The position numbers were made by a program, and so were the translations under genes. Positions 24,692-36,641 of a stretch of DNA of 64,000 bases are shown here, piece after piece (position 1 is the stretch's first letter; every line of letters begins with the position of its first letter). The notes under the pieces were generated by a model. That model did no database searches. It saw only the letters and a list, made by a program, of their open reading frames with translations, and was not told the DNA's origin. Origin of the DNA: Polytrichum commune (Eukaryota > Streptophyta > Polytrichopsida > Polytrichales > Polytrichaceae). Where the stretch lies: positions 21,735,666 to 21,799,665 of the forward strand of contig OX485807.1 of assembly GCA_950295325.1 (NCBI GenBank), written 5' to 3'.

Positions 24692-27600
24692 ATGGCAGGG
24701 GTGGAGGTCGACATGTTTACCGGAACCTCAACTTCCTTGTCATTGTTGGAGCAAGAAAACCGAACTCATGAGTACCGGAACGATCTGTGGGGCTATGCGG
24801 TGCACACGCAATCGGACACTTGCATTTCCTTCATCAACACTTTCTATCATCAGGTGGAGTTAGAACCTTTCTTGGGTTCCGAATGGTCAATTCAGTTAAC
24901 CTTTTGAGACATCTCAAACTCCCACAATCACCAGCTCACTTGGCTGAGATTGGAAGAAATCAATTTCTTAGCAGCTTGGATAGAAATGACGGGGTCCAAA
25001 TTTTGAGCTACTAAAGCTCACTTCATTTCTTCTGAGTGTTCGAGAAATTTTCTCTTTTCATCTAATCTTGTACGATCGAGCGTCAATTTCCCTACTTTCT
25101 GTCATCGAGAATGGTCGAGCCCTAGTCTTGGGAGTCGGAATTCTAGTGGGGTTGAGGCAGTTTTGGAACAGATTAGACGCTTTGTGACATTGAATTGCTA
25201 CTTGCGCAAACCTCTTTTGGACTCTGCATTTATAAATCCTCATGGCGTCCTTGCATGCGGTCGTTAGAAAGAGAGACATTTATTCAACCTGAATCTTTCA
25301 GGGCCACATAGACATCTCAGGTCGGACCGAACTCTCTGTTTCGTAGTAAGATATGCGGATGTTATTCGGTTACTTTTCTTAATCGGACCCCTGTAATTGA
25401 TTGGTGTGTGGTTACGCGAGGATCAAAGAACAAACGCCATAAAGACACATGTTTTAAGGAGATTGAACTATGGCTTCAAATTTTATTAACTACTCCACAC
25501 TCAATAGCGTACACAATTGAGAGGACCTTTGTATTCAGATAAAGAATCAACAAACATGCACTTTCGATAACCATAAGGAAACCAGGGGAGGTCCGATTCT
25601 CAATCCAAGTTTTGCTGATGCTTCATCGTAGATTAGCTAATGCAACACAAGTTCCGTTTTGTAAATCTAATCAATAGAAGTTGGAGAACATGAAAAACGA
25701 ACCGAATAACGCTCACATACCTTACACAGCTATATGATCATGAATGTATCTGAGATTGGCATGTGTAAGCTTGAATTGAGCAGTGAGTGCAGATTTATGG
25801 TAAATAGCGATCTCAAGAATGTGTGTGGGTATTTCTGCTCAAACTCTTTTGGACTCTTACAGTTATGAATCCTCATGGCGCCCTTCAATGTGGTCGTCAG
25901 GAAGAGAGGCTACGACTCGGATTTTAGTGGTCCATAAACATATCCAACCAGACCTAAATCTCTGTTTCATCATTACACAGCTATATGATCATGAATATAT
26001 CTGAGATTGGCATGTCTAAGCTTGAATTGAGCAGTGGGTGCACACTTATGGTAGATAGCAATCTCAGGGATGTGTGTGGACATTTCTGTTAAAACTCTAC
26101 TGATTTGAGGTGTTCACAAATATTCCTGTTCTGCTTCTTGACACTGGAAAATTATGGTGTTACAGGTGCTAAGGTATGGTGCAGAAAGACGAATCATTCT
26201 CCAGGCGGCCAACGCAGATGCAAACTGTGTGCTGGCATGTGCATTAGCAGCTGCTTACATGCTGACTCAGCAGGATGGAAAGCAGAAGGATCACAGTGCA
26301 GATTTTTACCTAAATGCTGCAAATTGTAACCTGGTAATTAGCAAAGCTGTTCAGTGGCTTTTGGGTCTGATTATTTGGGTTTTTCAACAGAGATTCTCAT
26401 CTTCAAGTTGTTTCAGCTTTTAATGAAGCTCCTATTAGCCCCCAAAGGTTGCAATTTGCACAAATATCTATTTGAGCCATGGCGGCATCTGTATTTTTGC
26501 AGGATAGGGCTACTAGGTATGAAAGGTTGGTGCTAGCCGCGGTAACTGCCTGGGTAAAAGGTCACACTAGAGAGGTGCTGGATTTTCATTTTCAGGTGTT
26601 CTTTTACTCCTTTCATCTGCGTTTTCATTGTTCATCAAGGTCTTTGGGGTTCTTCAATTGTGTGTAGATGCATGGGGCTGAAGAAACTGTACAAGTGTCC
26701 CTTAAGAACTGTTAAAATCTTCTGTTATTTTCTATTTTAAGCATCAGACGAGATCACTGCAATTTTAGTTGTCCTTTATTTTTTAACATACACTGAGTTC
26801 CAACAGCCCTGTATTTCATAAGGAACTTCTAGATGGGTAAAAAGTGTCTGGCCTATTTCACAAAGGATAGGAATCAACAAAATGCTGTCACTAAATATGC
26901 ATTTTTCCAGATTGTGGCTGAATTTCCAAGGGATTTGGTGTCTTTAAAACGGGGGCAAGTTCTTTGCTTCTACATGGGGAAACAAGAGGAAATGTTACAA
27001 CTTGCTTTGCAAGTAAGTCACGTGTCTTTTCAAAAGACATACTGGAAGCCAGGTGAAACTTTCTCTTGTTAGGAGAAGGATTCACATGTTTCACCTTGAT
27101 AATTCCATTGTACTTAATATTTTGCTTTCACGATGTTGGAATAGAAATTTCCAGTTATCTGTTTCCATTTGCATTGATGGCTTTTTTCTGATCCCAACAA
27201 TGTTTTTTTGGCATGTGAACGCTTAGTCAGCTGTTAATGGTGAGTCCTGGTCATCCTAGGTCTGAATGCAGGCTAACACATTCAATGGGGATTTATCTGA
27301 ATTAGGCACTTCCAGCAAACAAAGAGAGCCCATTCATCTATGGAATGCTGGCATTTGCTTTGATAGAAGCGGGAGGCAGGATGAGAGAAGCAGAGGTAGC
27401 AGCAAGACGTGGTTTAACAATTGACTCCGACGACGTGTGGTCTCAGCATGCGGTGCGGGCCATGCTGTCGTGATTGGCATGCACTATGTGCACGCCATCA
27501 CTTTGCCTTCTGCCATTTCTTAACATGACACTGGAGTACTTTTCCTGAGTCAAAGTTCTCTACAAGATTTTCTTTTCAGAAGGTTGTGTTGAGTCAGCAG

Positions 27601-30600
27601 ATACATATATGCTTTGGTGTTTGTAAACTTATCATCTTGTGATGATCTTGTGCAGCTATGCCATGTCCTGCAACATGAGTGCCGGTATAAGGAAGCTTTA
27701 GCACTCATGGCTGGTTGTAGTCATACTTGGAACTCCTGCTGCTCATTCCTGTAATTTCACATGCTCCCTTTTGCCTTCTATTCATCTATAAGCGCTCATG
27801 CAATGGCTGCTTGTATGAGGATTACGTTTTTACAAGTTGCTCTGTTAGTGATCCAAGAGCACTCTCAGTTCTCTTCAGGTTGTGTGTTATCTGATGACAT
27901 TTTAGAGATTTTATTGAAATGCTCTCAGAGCAAGCTTGAATGAGGGGTGCTGTAAGAGGCTAGGATGTCATCTAACTTCAATCTCTACAACATTGTTTGG
28001 GCTAATGCACTGGTCGTCCGCTCAGCTGACTTTATGACAGAATAGTTGGTAGTGAATTGGAATCCAATGCCAACGTTGACCCAAATTGGGTGTGTAAACA
28101 AGAAGTCTAGATGCTTATTAGAATCTCATGTAAACAATTACAGTGGTTGACTTCACACTTGTGGTTTCTGCAGGTACACCCACAACTGGTGGCATACAGC
28201 GTTGTGTGAATTGGAACAGGGTGAAAAAGGTTTCTTGGGAAGGGTTCTTGAAATATATGATAATCACATCTGGGTTTGCAATGATCAGGCTGATTGTTCT
28301 CAGGTTTTTTTCCTTTCAGAATCTTGATTTCTTCATATGGAAGCTTATTGCATTGCTTTCTCTGAATCAATTTCCATTGTATGTTTGTGTGCATGGAGAG
28401 CTTTGCAAGACCTTAAATCACCTGCTTGTGGATGCCGAAGTGATCTCAGTTTGAATGGTTGATAACTGGCATTGATAATGTGTGATGGGTTTGTTAGCAG
28501 GATTGTTTAAATGCTCTCGGCCTCCTGCTCCGGCTTGATGTCCAAGGACATCACAATGTTGTGGATGCACGGATAGCCAGCATGGAGATATGCCTCCTTA
28601 ATGAGGTATAATGAGGTCATCAGTGCAAAACAACTAGTTCTTCTCAGTGGGACTTTTTCTATCTTTTATTTAATGATTTGTTCATTTCTAATAACCTCTC
28701 TAGGAGCCTATTATGCATATCTCAAGTTTGTATCTGGACAACTTGCAGGTGACATGGCATCAGGAGTGGTTGCAAGACCTTTTACTGGTTTGGGGGCTGG
28801 CCCGTGGTGGCCATGCGCCACATGCCAACAGGCTGCTCCAAAGTTTGAATGCTAGGCAAGTCTTGCTGGTTTGTAGTTTCCTGGAAATAAACGTTTCTTA
28901 AAAATTCTGAACGTCTAGGGTGATGGTTTTGACAAGATGGTTCTCCGGAATGAGCAATTTATGCCTTGTCATCATCTATGTATTGTTTGTGTTGTTTTAG
29001 CAACTTCTAGTGTTTTGTGGATCTTTCGTTTCTACAGGTTACCACATCTGTCATATTATTTGTCATGCATATTATTTGATAGGGATGATATTCTTCTGAC
29101 CTGATCTTTTATGTATTGTTGCAGAGTGGAAGAAATGGATTCTGATCAGCAAAAGCCTTTGCAGCCTGCACTTACAGTATGCATTATCTCTTCCTTCTTA
29201 TGTCTAAATTTGGTACCTCGTTCATATTACTATCACCCATAAGGTATGCGGGTGTTATTTAATTACTCTTCTTAATCCGACATCTATGTGTGATTGGTGT
29301 GTGGTTAGGTGAGGATCAAAGAACAAACACCATAAAGACACAACTTTTAAAGAAATTGGACTACGGGTTCAAATTTTATCAACTAATCCACACTCAATAG
29401 TGAGCACAACTAGGAGGCCCTATGTATTTAGTTAGGAAATCAACAAACATGCACTTCTGATAATGATAACTAAATTAGGGAAGGTTCAATTTTCAATCCT
29501 ATTTTTTCTAATACTTTATCATAGATTTGCTAATAAAGCACAAATTTCGTTGTGTACATCTTATTGGTAGAAGTTGGAGATCATGAAAACCAAACTGAAT
29601 AACACTCGCATACCTCCAACCTTCTACCTGAATAAATTATTTGTCCAGTATGAAGAGGATTTTGGTAATCAGTGTGTTAATTGTTCGTGGTGACAGCTGG
29701 CGAAGGCGTTGTATGAGTATGGAGTGGGAAACTTTGATACTGTCTGCCACTTGTTGGGCCATGATTCTAGAAGTGACAAATACAAGGTAATCACAAATTT
29801 CTTGACTCGGAAGCAACATTTTATTTTGTGGGTTTACGGGAGCTGTCTTGATCATTCCAATATCGCAGAGGGTGCTCCAATACTAGTGCCAGCATGTAGT
29901 TTCCACATGGCATTTAAGTTCAACCAATGTTGGACTGGTATATAGGTGAGTGCATGGGTATCAATAATCAACATTAATAATAGTATCAAAGAACCTACCC
30001 GTGGGTATCCAAATTGTAATACCAGTCAAATATTGATATTTAGTGGGTATGTTAAGGTGAGAAAATCTTTGTATATGTCCGAGTTATTATTTTGGGTCCA
30101 TACCATATTAAACCATACTGATACTCCAACGATTTTACCTACTGTAGGTATGAAGATTCTTGCATGGTGTATAGACCTGAATGGTATCAGAAACACAAAT
30201 ATAGTCAAATACCCATATGCTATTGGTATCAAAAAATGTGAAATCCTCATTATAGATACCTGAATGGTTCCAAAAAAAGATGATACCAGTGTATGGATGA
30301 CGTGTGGCAGGATGAAGGGAAAAGTAACATGTTTGGTCTGAACAGAGAGCCCTCTATGGTATCTTTCTTGGTTTGAGACCATTCTAACTTAATGTGCTGC
30401 CATGGTATTGACCTTGTTATCTTTCTATTGTGACATCCAGGCGATTGGGGCATCAGAAGAGCAGGTGGATGTTTTTGTAGACTTGTGGTGTGATGTTTTT
30501 CTTCGCACTGGCAAGCCTCTGCTGGGTATGTCAATGTCTAAAGCTTTCAAATCCAAGTTCCAGTAATTGCAATCACGTAATCATAAGTTGATGTTTCTGA

Positions 30601-31518
30601 TGGTGATAGTGTGATGCATTCATCCTCTAACTGCTACTAAGGTAAAAATTAGATGCATCATACTTTGATGTGGTGACTATATATTCCAGCCTCCGGATGT
30701 TTCATTATTATGCTGGACATGGTTGTTCCACCTTATTTAAGAATTACATAAAACCTTTTCGGGGTGTATGCAGTGGTGGAAGTTGCGGAGCGTTGTGCAT
30801 CGGAAAGGAGCGGAGTACCTTTCAACTGGCATATTCTGGTAAGTTGGAGTTTTACTCACATACCTGACTATTTCAGGAACGAAGTATTGTACAATAACAG
30901 CAACTAGAATACTGAAGGCTGATATTATCCATCTTAAGGCATACGTGGGTTCTTCGGATGCTTTTCTCTCTGTACCCACTTCTTGTAGGATTTGAAACAC
31001 ACAATTTGTGCAATATAATTAGCAAATCCAAAATTGTGCATCCAGTCATGTGCCTCATATTTCTCAGAGTTCATATGAATGAGATATTCATTTTCAAAAC
31101 GAAAATTCTTGTGCTTATTGAATTGTCATACAGACAACACCCACCCCCCCCCAAAAAATAAAATAAAAATAAAATGTTGACGATTGAGCCGAGTATGGTT
31201 AGCATAGTTTGAGTACGTTGCCCAATCTCGTACGAATATATGTCTTTTTGGTGTTCGTTCTTAGGTCCACACCTAATCACATACATTCAAAAATAGGTGT
31301 ATAAATCATTGCTGTCTGGATTTAGGCACATCTACCTTATAGCCCGCTTCAGTCAAGAATCAGCTGTGCATGAAAGTGTTTTGTTCATTGGGGAAGGACA
31401 ATGTGCTTAATTTCTTTCTGTGGGACGGTTGTAACAGGCAAAAGCTTATGCAGCAGCAGGAGAATCAGAGAAAGCAGCAATTGCAGCCTCAAGGGCAAGT
31501 GTTCTGAACACTGCTTAA
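24692..31518 (+). CDS. TTC38-type tetratricopeptide repeat protein (14 exons)
   Basis: Exons: 24692-24853, 26166-26333, 26503-26595, 26911-27012, 27306-27452, 27656-27750, 28174-28303, 28501-28605, 28749-28855, 29125-29176, 29697-29786, 30441-30525, 30774-30838, 31438-31518. Phases agree and give 493 residues, close to human TTC38 and its plant relatives (about 470). Recognised family blocks in order: NDLWGYAVHTQS, FINTFYHQ, YERLVLAAVTAWVKG, FPRDLVSLKRGQVLCFYMG, YGMLAFALIEAG, DVWSQHALCHVLQHECRY, THNWWHTALCELE, LNALGLLLRLDV, LAKALYEYGVGN and ASEEQVDVFVDLW. The protein is built of helical TPR-like repeats with no signal peptide or membrane helix; its biochemical role is not established in plants. 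Intron 9 uses a GC donor. Introns 1 and 10 each contain a 374-bp MITE. Confidence 0.9.
25207..26105. repeat. Tandem duplication in intron 1, first copy split by a MITE
   Basis: Unit A is 25207-25348 plus 25723-25850; unit B is about 25847-26105. Both contain CTCTTTTGGACTCT, AATCCTCATGGCG, CTCTGTTTC and then ACAGCTATATGATCATGAAT, ATCTGAGATTGGCATGT and AAGCTTGAATTGAGCAGTG in the same order. Unit B lacks the 374-bp insertion, so it preserves an approximate empty site. Confidence 0.8.
25349..25722. mobile_element. 374-bp MITE copy 1, in intron 1 of the TTC38-type gene
   Basis: Begins AGATATGCGGATGTTATTCGG-type sequence and ends in its imperfect inverse (CCGAATAACGCTCACATACC). The body matches the second copy at 29242-29615 over its whole length, sharing phrases such as GAGGATCAAAGAACAAAC, CCATAAAGACACA and AGAAGTTGGAGA. 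It is flanked by TA on both sides. No ORF. It interrupts one of two tandem copies of an intronic duplication. Confidence 0.8.
29242..29615. mobile_element. 374-bp MITE copy 2, in intron 10 of the TTC38-type gene
   Basis: Same length as copy 1 and in the same orientation. The terminal inverted repeats are AGGTATGCGGGTGTTATT and the inverse of AGGTATGCGAGTGTTATT, better conserved between its two ends than in copy 1. The left flank ends in TA; the right flank does not start with TA, so the target duplication is unclear or decayed. Confidence 0.8.
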
Positions 31519-32164
31519 AAGTGGCTGGATCACCAGTTCAAGTTTAACAACCTGCTATGCTCAAACCCAAGACTACATCAAGAAATTATGAACATGAAGA
31601 CAGGAAGGATTTTTAGATACACAAGATTGAACAGAAATCCTCAAGGTCAAAATACCGAAGTTCCTCCACAACATCAACTTGAAGCTGGATAAGAGTTCTT
31701 GTGTAACAGCTGTGCATCATGTTGTCAATGGTTGTTACTCATCTGCAGATTTGTGAGCATGCTGTCAGTCCAAAGAACTTGAGCGTTTTGGAGAACGCAC
31801 ACACCAATATCTAGTCACATAGTACCAATTGTCTCTTCTTTGAGGTGAAATCCATAGGGTAGCGAGGTGGGGAAATGACACCCAAGTAGGTTAGTCACTG
31901 CAACCTTGAATGTTTGAGAAATGAAAGTAGGTGGCAAGAGAGCAACCTTCTTCAACAGGACTGGTCCTTAACATGTGATCATTCACAAGTTTGCAATTGA
32001 GCAATGTGGTTGGGGAATACATCACTATAATCCCTTATCTTAATTTTATTTATTTATTCATTATAACTTTTCGTTTAGCTATATCTTTTTGGCATGGGAA
32101 AGTGGTATTTTTTTGAGATCTTCATTTCACTCACTCTGCGACAACCATCTTCCAGCAAACGATA
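31519..32164. other. 3' flank of the TTC38-type gene; nothing else recognised
   Basis: The first few hundred bases after the TAA at 31516-31518 are probably 3' UTR. No open frame of note and no terminal-repeat structure was seen. Confidence 0.35.
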
Positions 32165-32600
32165 TCTCCTAGCAACTAACCGAGTGTCGATGACGCTTAA
32201 GAGCTTATACCAGTATAATAAGTAGAGGAATATAATAATTGAAATCACCACTTTCGTACAATCTGAAGTACTCGCAATGCCAAAATACTCCACTTTTGTA
32301 TACCCGCTCTTCGAGCAAATTTTGCAAAAGCTCCCGAGTACACGTTTCTTTGTGATGTGGAAGAGTGTCTGGAATCAATCAAATGTTATATTGGTACTGA
32401 GTGCGGAGATATCCCATATGCCTTGCGGAGCAGGTGCGGCGTGGATAGTAGTTAAGCCAGGCCAGGAGAAATGAAGAGTATGTCTTTGAATAAACCCAAA
32501 GACTGCAGCAAAGTAAAGATATACTATTCCACGGGGGATGACACTTGGACCCAACCGGCATCCCATATGCCGGATTCACAACCCTACAGTCTGACGTGGA
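32165..32600 (+). repeat. Dispersed repeat, left arm of an inverted pair
   Basis: This stretch matches the reverse complement of 35902-36352 almost throughout, sharing GCTTAAGAGCTTATACCAGT, ATACCCGCTCTTCGAG, TTTGAATAAACCCAAAGACT and ACCCTACAGTCTGACGTGG or their inverses. The matching open frames in the two arms are shadows of this nucleotide similarity. Origin unknown; no coding family recognised. Confidence 0.8.
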
Positions 32601-34079
32601 AAATCTCTTAAACCCTAACATGAAATCCTCTTATCAATTACACCAAGCCACAACATTGAATCACTTCCTACCACCATGAGGTAGAGGCAGCTGATTCAGA
32701 CTCCTCCCTCAATCTGTACCCTAGGTCACTCTCTCATTCCAAACCCCTTTATGCAATCTACATCTATCCCACTGTAAGTGTGTAGCTTGAGGGTCGGCGT
32801 TGATTGTGTTGATTGCAAGAAATGTTGTGTGTAGTGAAATATGATATTTGTATGTTATTGTGGCAATTATTTTAATGACACATCTTATGAAGAAGTGTAC
32901 AAATACTGTCATTTCAACTTACTTTTAATACATGCTCTGCCGAAAACCTTACTTGTTTTGATGTGTAGTTGCGTGCCTACTCTTGTTCGCCCACTCTTCT
33001 GTGGTATCATGCATGAAGTCCATGCCAATTATTGAAACAAAGTTTGGTATAGTTTGCTTCCTTACAATTTTGTAATGAAATGTTGTCATGGATGGTTGAA
33101 ATTCGGATGACAAAGCACTTGGTAAGTGATAGTAATTGCAACATTGTAAATCTATAATGCTAAAAAAGTTATACAGAATGACGAATTCTTTTAGGTATGA
33201 AATGAAGTGTTGGTGGCACTACACGGGCGAGTTAGCATTAGTATAGAGCAAGACAATGTCCAAAGAGGGTCAAGGGGAGTTTTAAGATTGGTGGCGGGCA
33301 AGCCCTTGCCAATATTGGATTGGATTTTTATGGAATTGAGGTGTGGATACCGCCGTGCTCGTGAACATGTTAAACACGAGCACATTATTAAACATGATGG
33401 CGGAACATAGTTGGATGTTGGGTGATCACAAGCTGGACGATTCCAATGGGGTATTTAAACATCCTAGTTAAATGACAATGCATTCAAATGTGGAATTGGC
33501 CAATTCTATGGGGTTGGAAACAAACATGACCCCCTGCTCCAAAAGGTAGCGTGCCCGTTTGTTCAATTGTTAATGCCCACTTGTGCGGGCAAGGAGAAAC
33601 TTCAGAGGCCTTGAAATCATTCACTAAGCGGGAAGCCAGGGGTGAAAATTTTGGAAGCTATAACAAAACAAAATCCACGATGCCATCATAGATTGTTATG
33701 TGCACAACGATGAGTACATCATCAAATGGAAATTTATTTGGCAAATGCAAAAAAAACGAGTGGCCAGTGGAATGAAGAAGTCGATTGAGGAAGCCATTCA
33801 CTATGTAATGGATAAACCTGAATTCAATGAGGATTAAAATCTCATATATTTTGACTCTTGGGTGAAGAATAAGGTTCAAATTAAGTTTTCAACCTCAAGA
33901 AATTGATTAAGAATGTTTTCCTAGTCCCCGAAGCAAGTGAAGTAGTAACCCTTTAAGCGGGAAAAATGTGGGCTATGCTTGCATGGTGGGAACCCCAAGC
34001 CAAAAGGTATTCAAAGACAACCAACAAAGCGATTCCTTGGAATGAACATAAGTTGAAGAACTAGTCAAGGACATCATGT
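32601..34079. other. Spacer between inverted repeats, coding-like but broken
   Basis: Short plus-strand frames (33207-33410, and about 33665-33835 reading 'DAIIDCYVHNDEYIIKWKF' then 'EAIHYVMDKPEFNED') look derived from a protein gene in the same direction as the kinase-like remnant, perhaps its N-terminal part. No motif identifies them. Confidence 0.3.
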
Positions 34080-34980
34080 ACATACCAATTATTGTGGATT
34101 TTCAATATAATAAAGGTGGTCATCTTGGAGAGAAAGAAAAATATAAGGGGATATGGGAAGATTAGCAAGGTGAAGATTGAGGGTGACAAATGTTTGTCTC
34201 CGTGTGTTACATGGGCCCAAAAAACTCCAAAGATCAACAATTTGCATAAAGCTTGGATCCAAACCAATGTCATGCATGTGGTTTAAACCCATCTTGGCTT
34301 CATCAAGTTTTGGTTGATCAGCAATGAGAACAACGTAGGCTACACAATATGGTAGAACGGAGGAACTCTACAAGAAATGCATATCCGAGATAGAGCGCAT
34401 CGACCAAATGACAATGTTATGTTCATGGGTCCAATTGAATGGCAATGATGGGATCATAATGAAAGGTTCCAAAAGAAAAGGGTAAAGTTTTCATGGACTT
34501 TGGTATGGTTCATGTCGTAATTGCAATGGATAACAACGACATCTCCATAAATAACATTATGTTCCATTGGAAGTCAAAAGGAGGCCTAAAGATTGGAGTG
34601 TGCGATCGGGGGTGCGCATCGCACATGAGTGAGAATGTTGGATCACTATGGCATGCGGAATCGAAGATGTCAAGGAAAATTTGAAGAAAAAGAAATTGTG
34701 GGTGACACCAAAGTTATTTAGGGTCTACAACAGGAGACATTGGGATCTAATCAAATATTACACCAAGGATGCTGAGAGTTTTACAATCAGCCATGATCCA
34801 ATGCTCTATGCCAAGGAGGGTCGTGATCCTAGACGTTTTGTGCAAAGATTCCTTGGAGAGACGCATTGGCTTGGCTTCCATGAGACGTCGGATACATATG
34901 GACCATGTGAAGTGGTATCTTTTCATTACCTTTGTTATGATAAAAACACTTTTCTTTCTCGAATACAACAATTGTAGAAT
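34080..34980 (+). pseudogene. Decayed protein-kinase-like sequence
   Basis: Plus-strand frames pieced together show the order of a kinase C-lobe: a hinge-like 'NNVGYTIW.NGGTLQEM' (about 34330-34380); a catalytic-loop-like block 'NDISINNIMFHWK' (34533-34571) comparable to the HRDxxxxN[IV][LM] loop; 'LKIGVCDRGCAS' (34588-34623) at the position of the DFG segment; and 'KLWVTPKLFRVY' (about 34690-34730) resembling the APE segment ([VA]APELF). Stops and frameshifts between the pieces rule out a normal kinase. Upstream to 33.2 kb the sequence is also coding-like but unreadable. No family closer than 'kinase-like' is claimed. Confidence 0.4.
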
Positions 34981-35901
34981 CTTCTCCCTTTCCCCATTTC
35001 ATGTTCCCCAAATTCATATGTGGAGCCTACTGCTCAGATGATGAATTAGCAAAGCAATCGATTGCTAACGGAAGTAGTTGACTAAAGAGCTGACTAATTA
35101 CGTGCAGACACCTGAAGAAGATTGATTGCTAATGTGGGAATCGATCGCTAATATTGAAAATGGATGTTAGTGAGTAGATCCTAAAATGGCAGTAGGAAGT
35201 CGGTGATAGTTGGCTAGTAGCTAGCAATGACGAGACAATTTTCAGCTAAAAGCTAAAATCAAGATTCAAGTTGACATTAGTAGTAGTCATTCCAATAGTA
35301 TTCACTTGCGCACTTGTAAGATATGTATATACATAGCATGGACTAGAAGAGAAACTATGGTATGGTAGGTTGTCTTGATCAAGGGTAAGCACATTGGGAG
35401 ACAAAGGGGAGCCATCATCCAAGGTCTGGCTAGGAAATGAGTATTTCTAGACAATTTGACTCCAATAATAGAGTTAGGCACCCCCAATTAGTGTAATGGT
35501 GTCAAATTAGAATGAATTAGCCCTCAAACATGTGGAGAAGTTATTTTACTGGAACCCCTTCATCCACGATGGATGAGTTTACGTAGACACCACAAATCCC
35601 AAGCCCAGTATGAGCCTCTTAAACGCTTAGTGCTTGAGGGCAATAAGGTAGGAACACCTTGAACCAAGACAACACCCAAAACCAACACCCTCGAAATGTT
35701 GGAAAATAAATACACGTTGATTTTGAGAATGTTCATCACGTGGACATCAAGCCCCCTAAACGGTTTTGAGTGCCAACACAGTTTCACTTCAAAAGAAAAG
35801 AAACATTTGCAGTAAATACCTTAACTTCTCGGTTCAAGATGCTCCTTCCTGAAAGAGTTATTTTAAGAGAAATTTATTCCTGGATGGAGAAAGTATGAAT
35901 G
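34981..35901. other. Spacer between the kinase-like remnant and the right repeat arm; nothing recognised
   Basis: Short repeats of the words GATTGCTAA and TCGATTGCTAA occur near 35050-35150; otherwise no open frame, terminal repeat or RNA gene is supported. Confidence 0.35.
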
Positions 35902-36352
35902 TCCACGTCAGACTGTAGGGTTGTGAATCCGGCATGTGGGATGCCGGTTGGGTCCAAGTGTCATTCCCCGTGGAATAGTATATCTTTACTTTGCTGCAGT
36001 CTTTGGGTTTATTCAAAGACATACTCTTCACTTCCCCTGGCCTGGCTTAACTACTATCCACACCGCACCTACTCCGCAAGGCGTATGGGATATCTCCACA
36101 CTCAGTACCCATATAGCATTTGATTGATTCCAGACGCTCTTCCACATTACAAAGAAACGTGTACTATGGAGCTTTTGCAAATTTTCTCGAAGAGCGGGTA
36201 TAGAAAAGTGGAGCATTTTATCATTGCGAGTATTTCAGACTGTACGAAAGGATGTCTTGAAGTGGTGATGATTTGAAGATTATAATGGTCCTCTAGTTAG
36301 TATACTGGTATAAGCTCTTAAGCATGCTCAACACTCGCTAAGGTGCTAGGAG
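35902..36352 (-). repeat. Dispersed repeat, right arm of the inverted pair
   Basis: Inverse partner of 32165-32600, differing by scattered substitutions and small indels. The arms enclose about 3.3 kb. The presence of a small inner hairpin (CCGGCAT...ATGCCGG) in each arm is shared. The 3' end of the chitinase gene begins about 290 bp further on. Confidence 0.8.
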
Positions 36353-36641
36353 AAATCCTTGGCTAGAATCTCACTTTATCAAAGATTACGTGGTCCTAAG
36401 TCTAGAATACTTGTAAGCTACACAAAATGAGTTTAGATTCAGCTCATCTCTGAAAGGAGACACAGTCGAATGCTTTCCTTTCATCCATATCACTAACCTC
36501 AGATCATGACCTCGGCAACCTGCTAGATTTAAAATTTCCACCTTGCAGATTCCAACATGAGTTCTACATTCTTCACCCTCTTTTGCATATCGACACTAAA
36601 CCCTAACCCCTCGGGTTTGGAAACTCCAACGTTGTTGCAAT

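Noticed and set aside
32375-36127. Two similar short proteins at 32375-32566 and 35936-36127
   Set aside because: They are translations of the inverted dispersed repeat; several frames are similar at once, which points to nucleotide rather than protein conservation.
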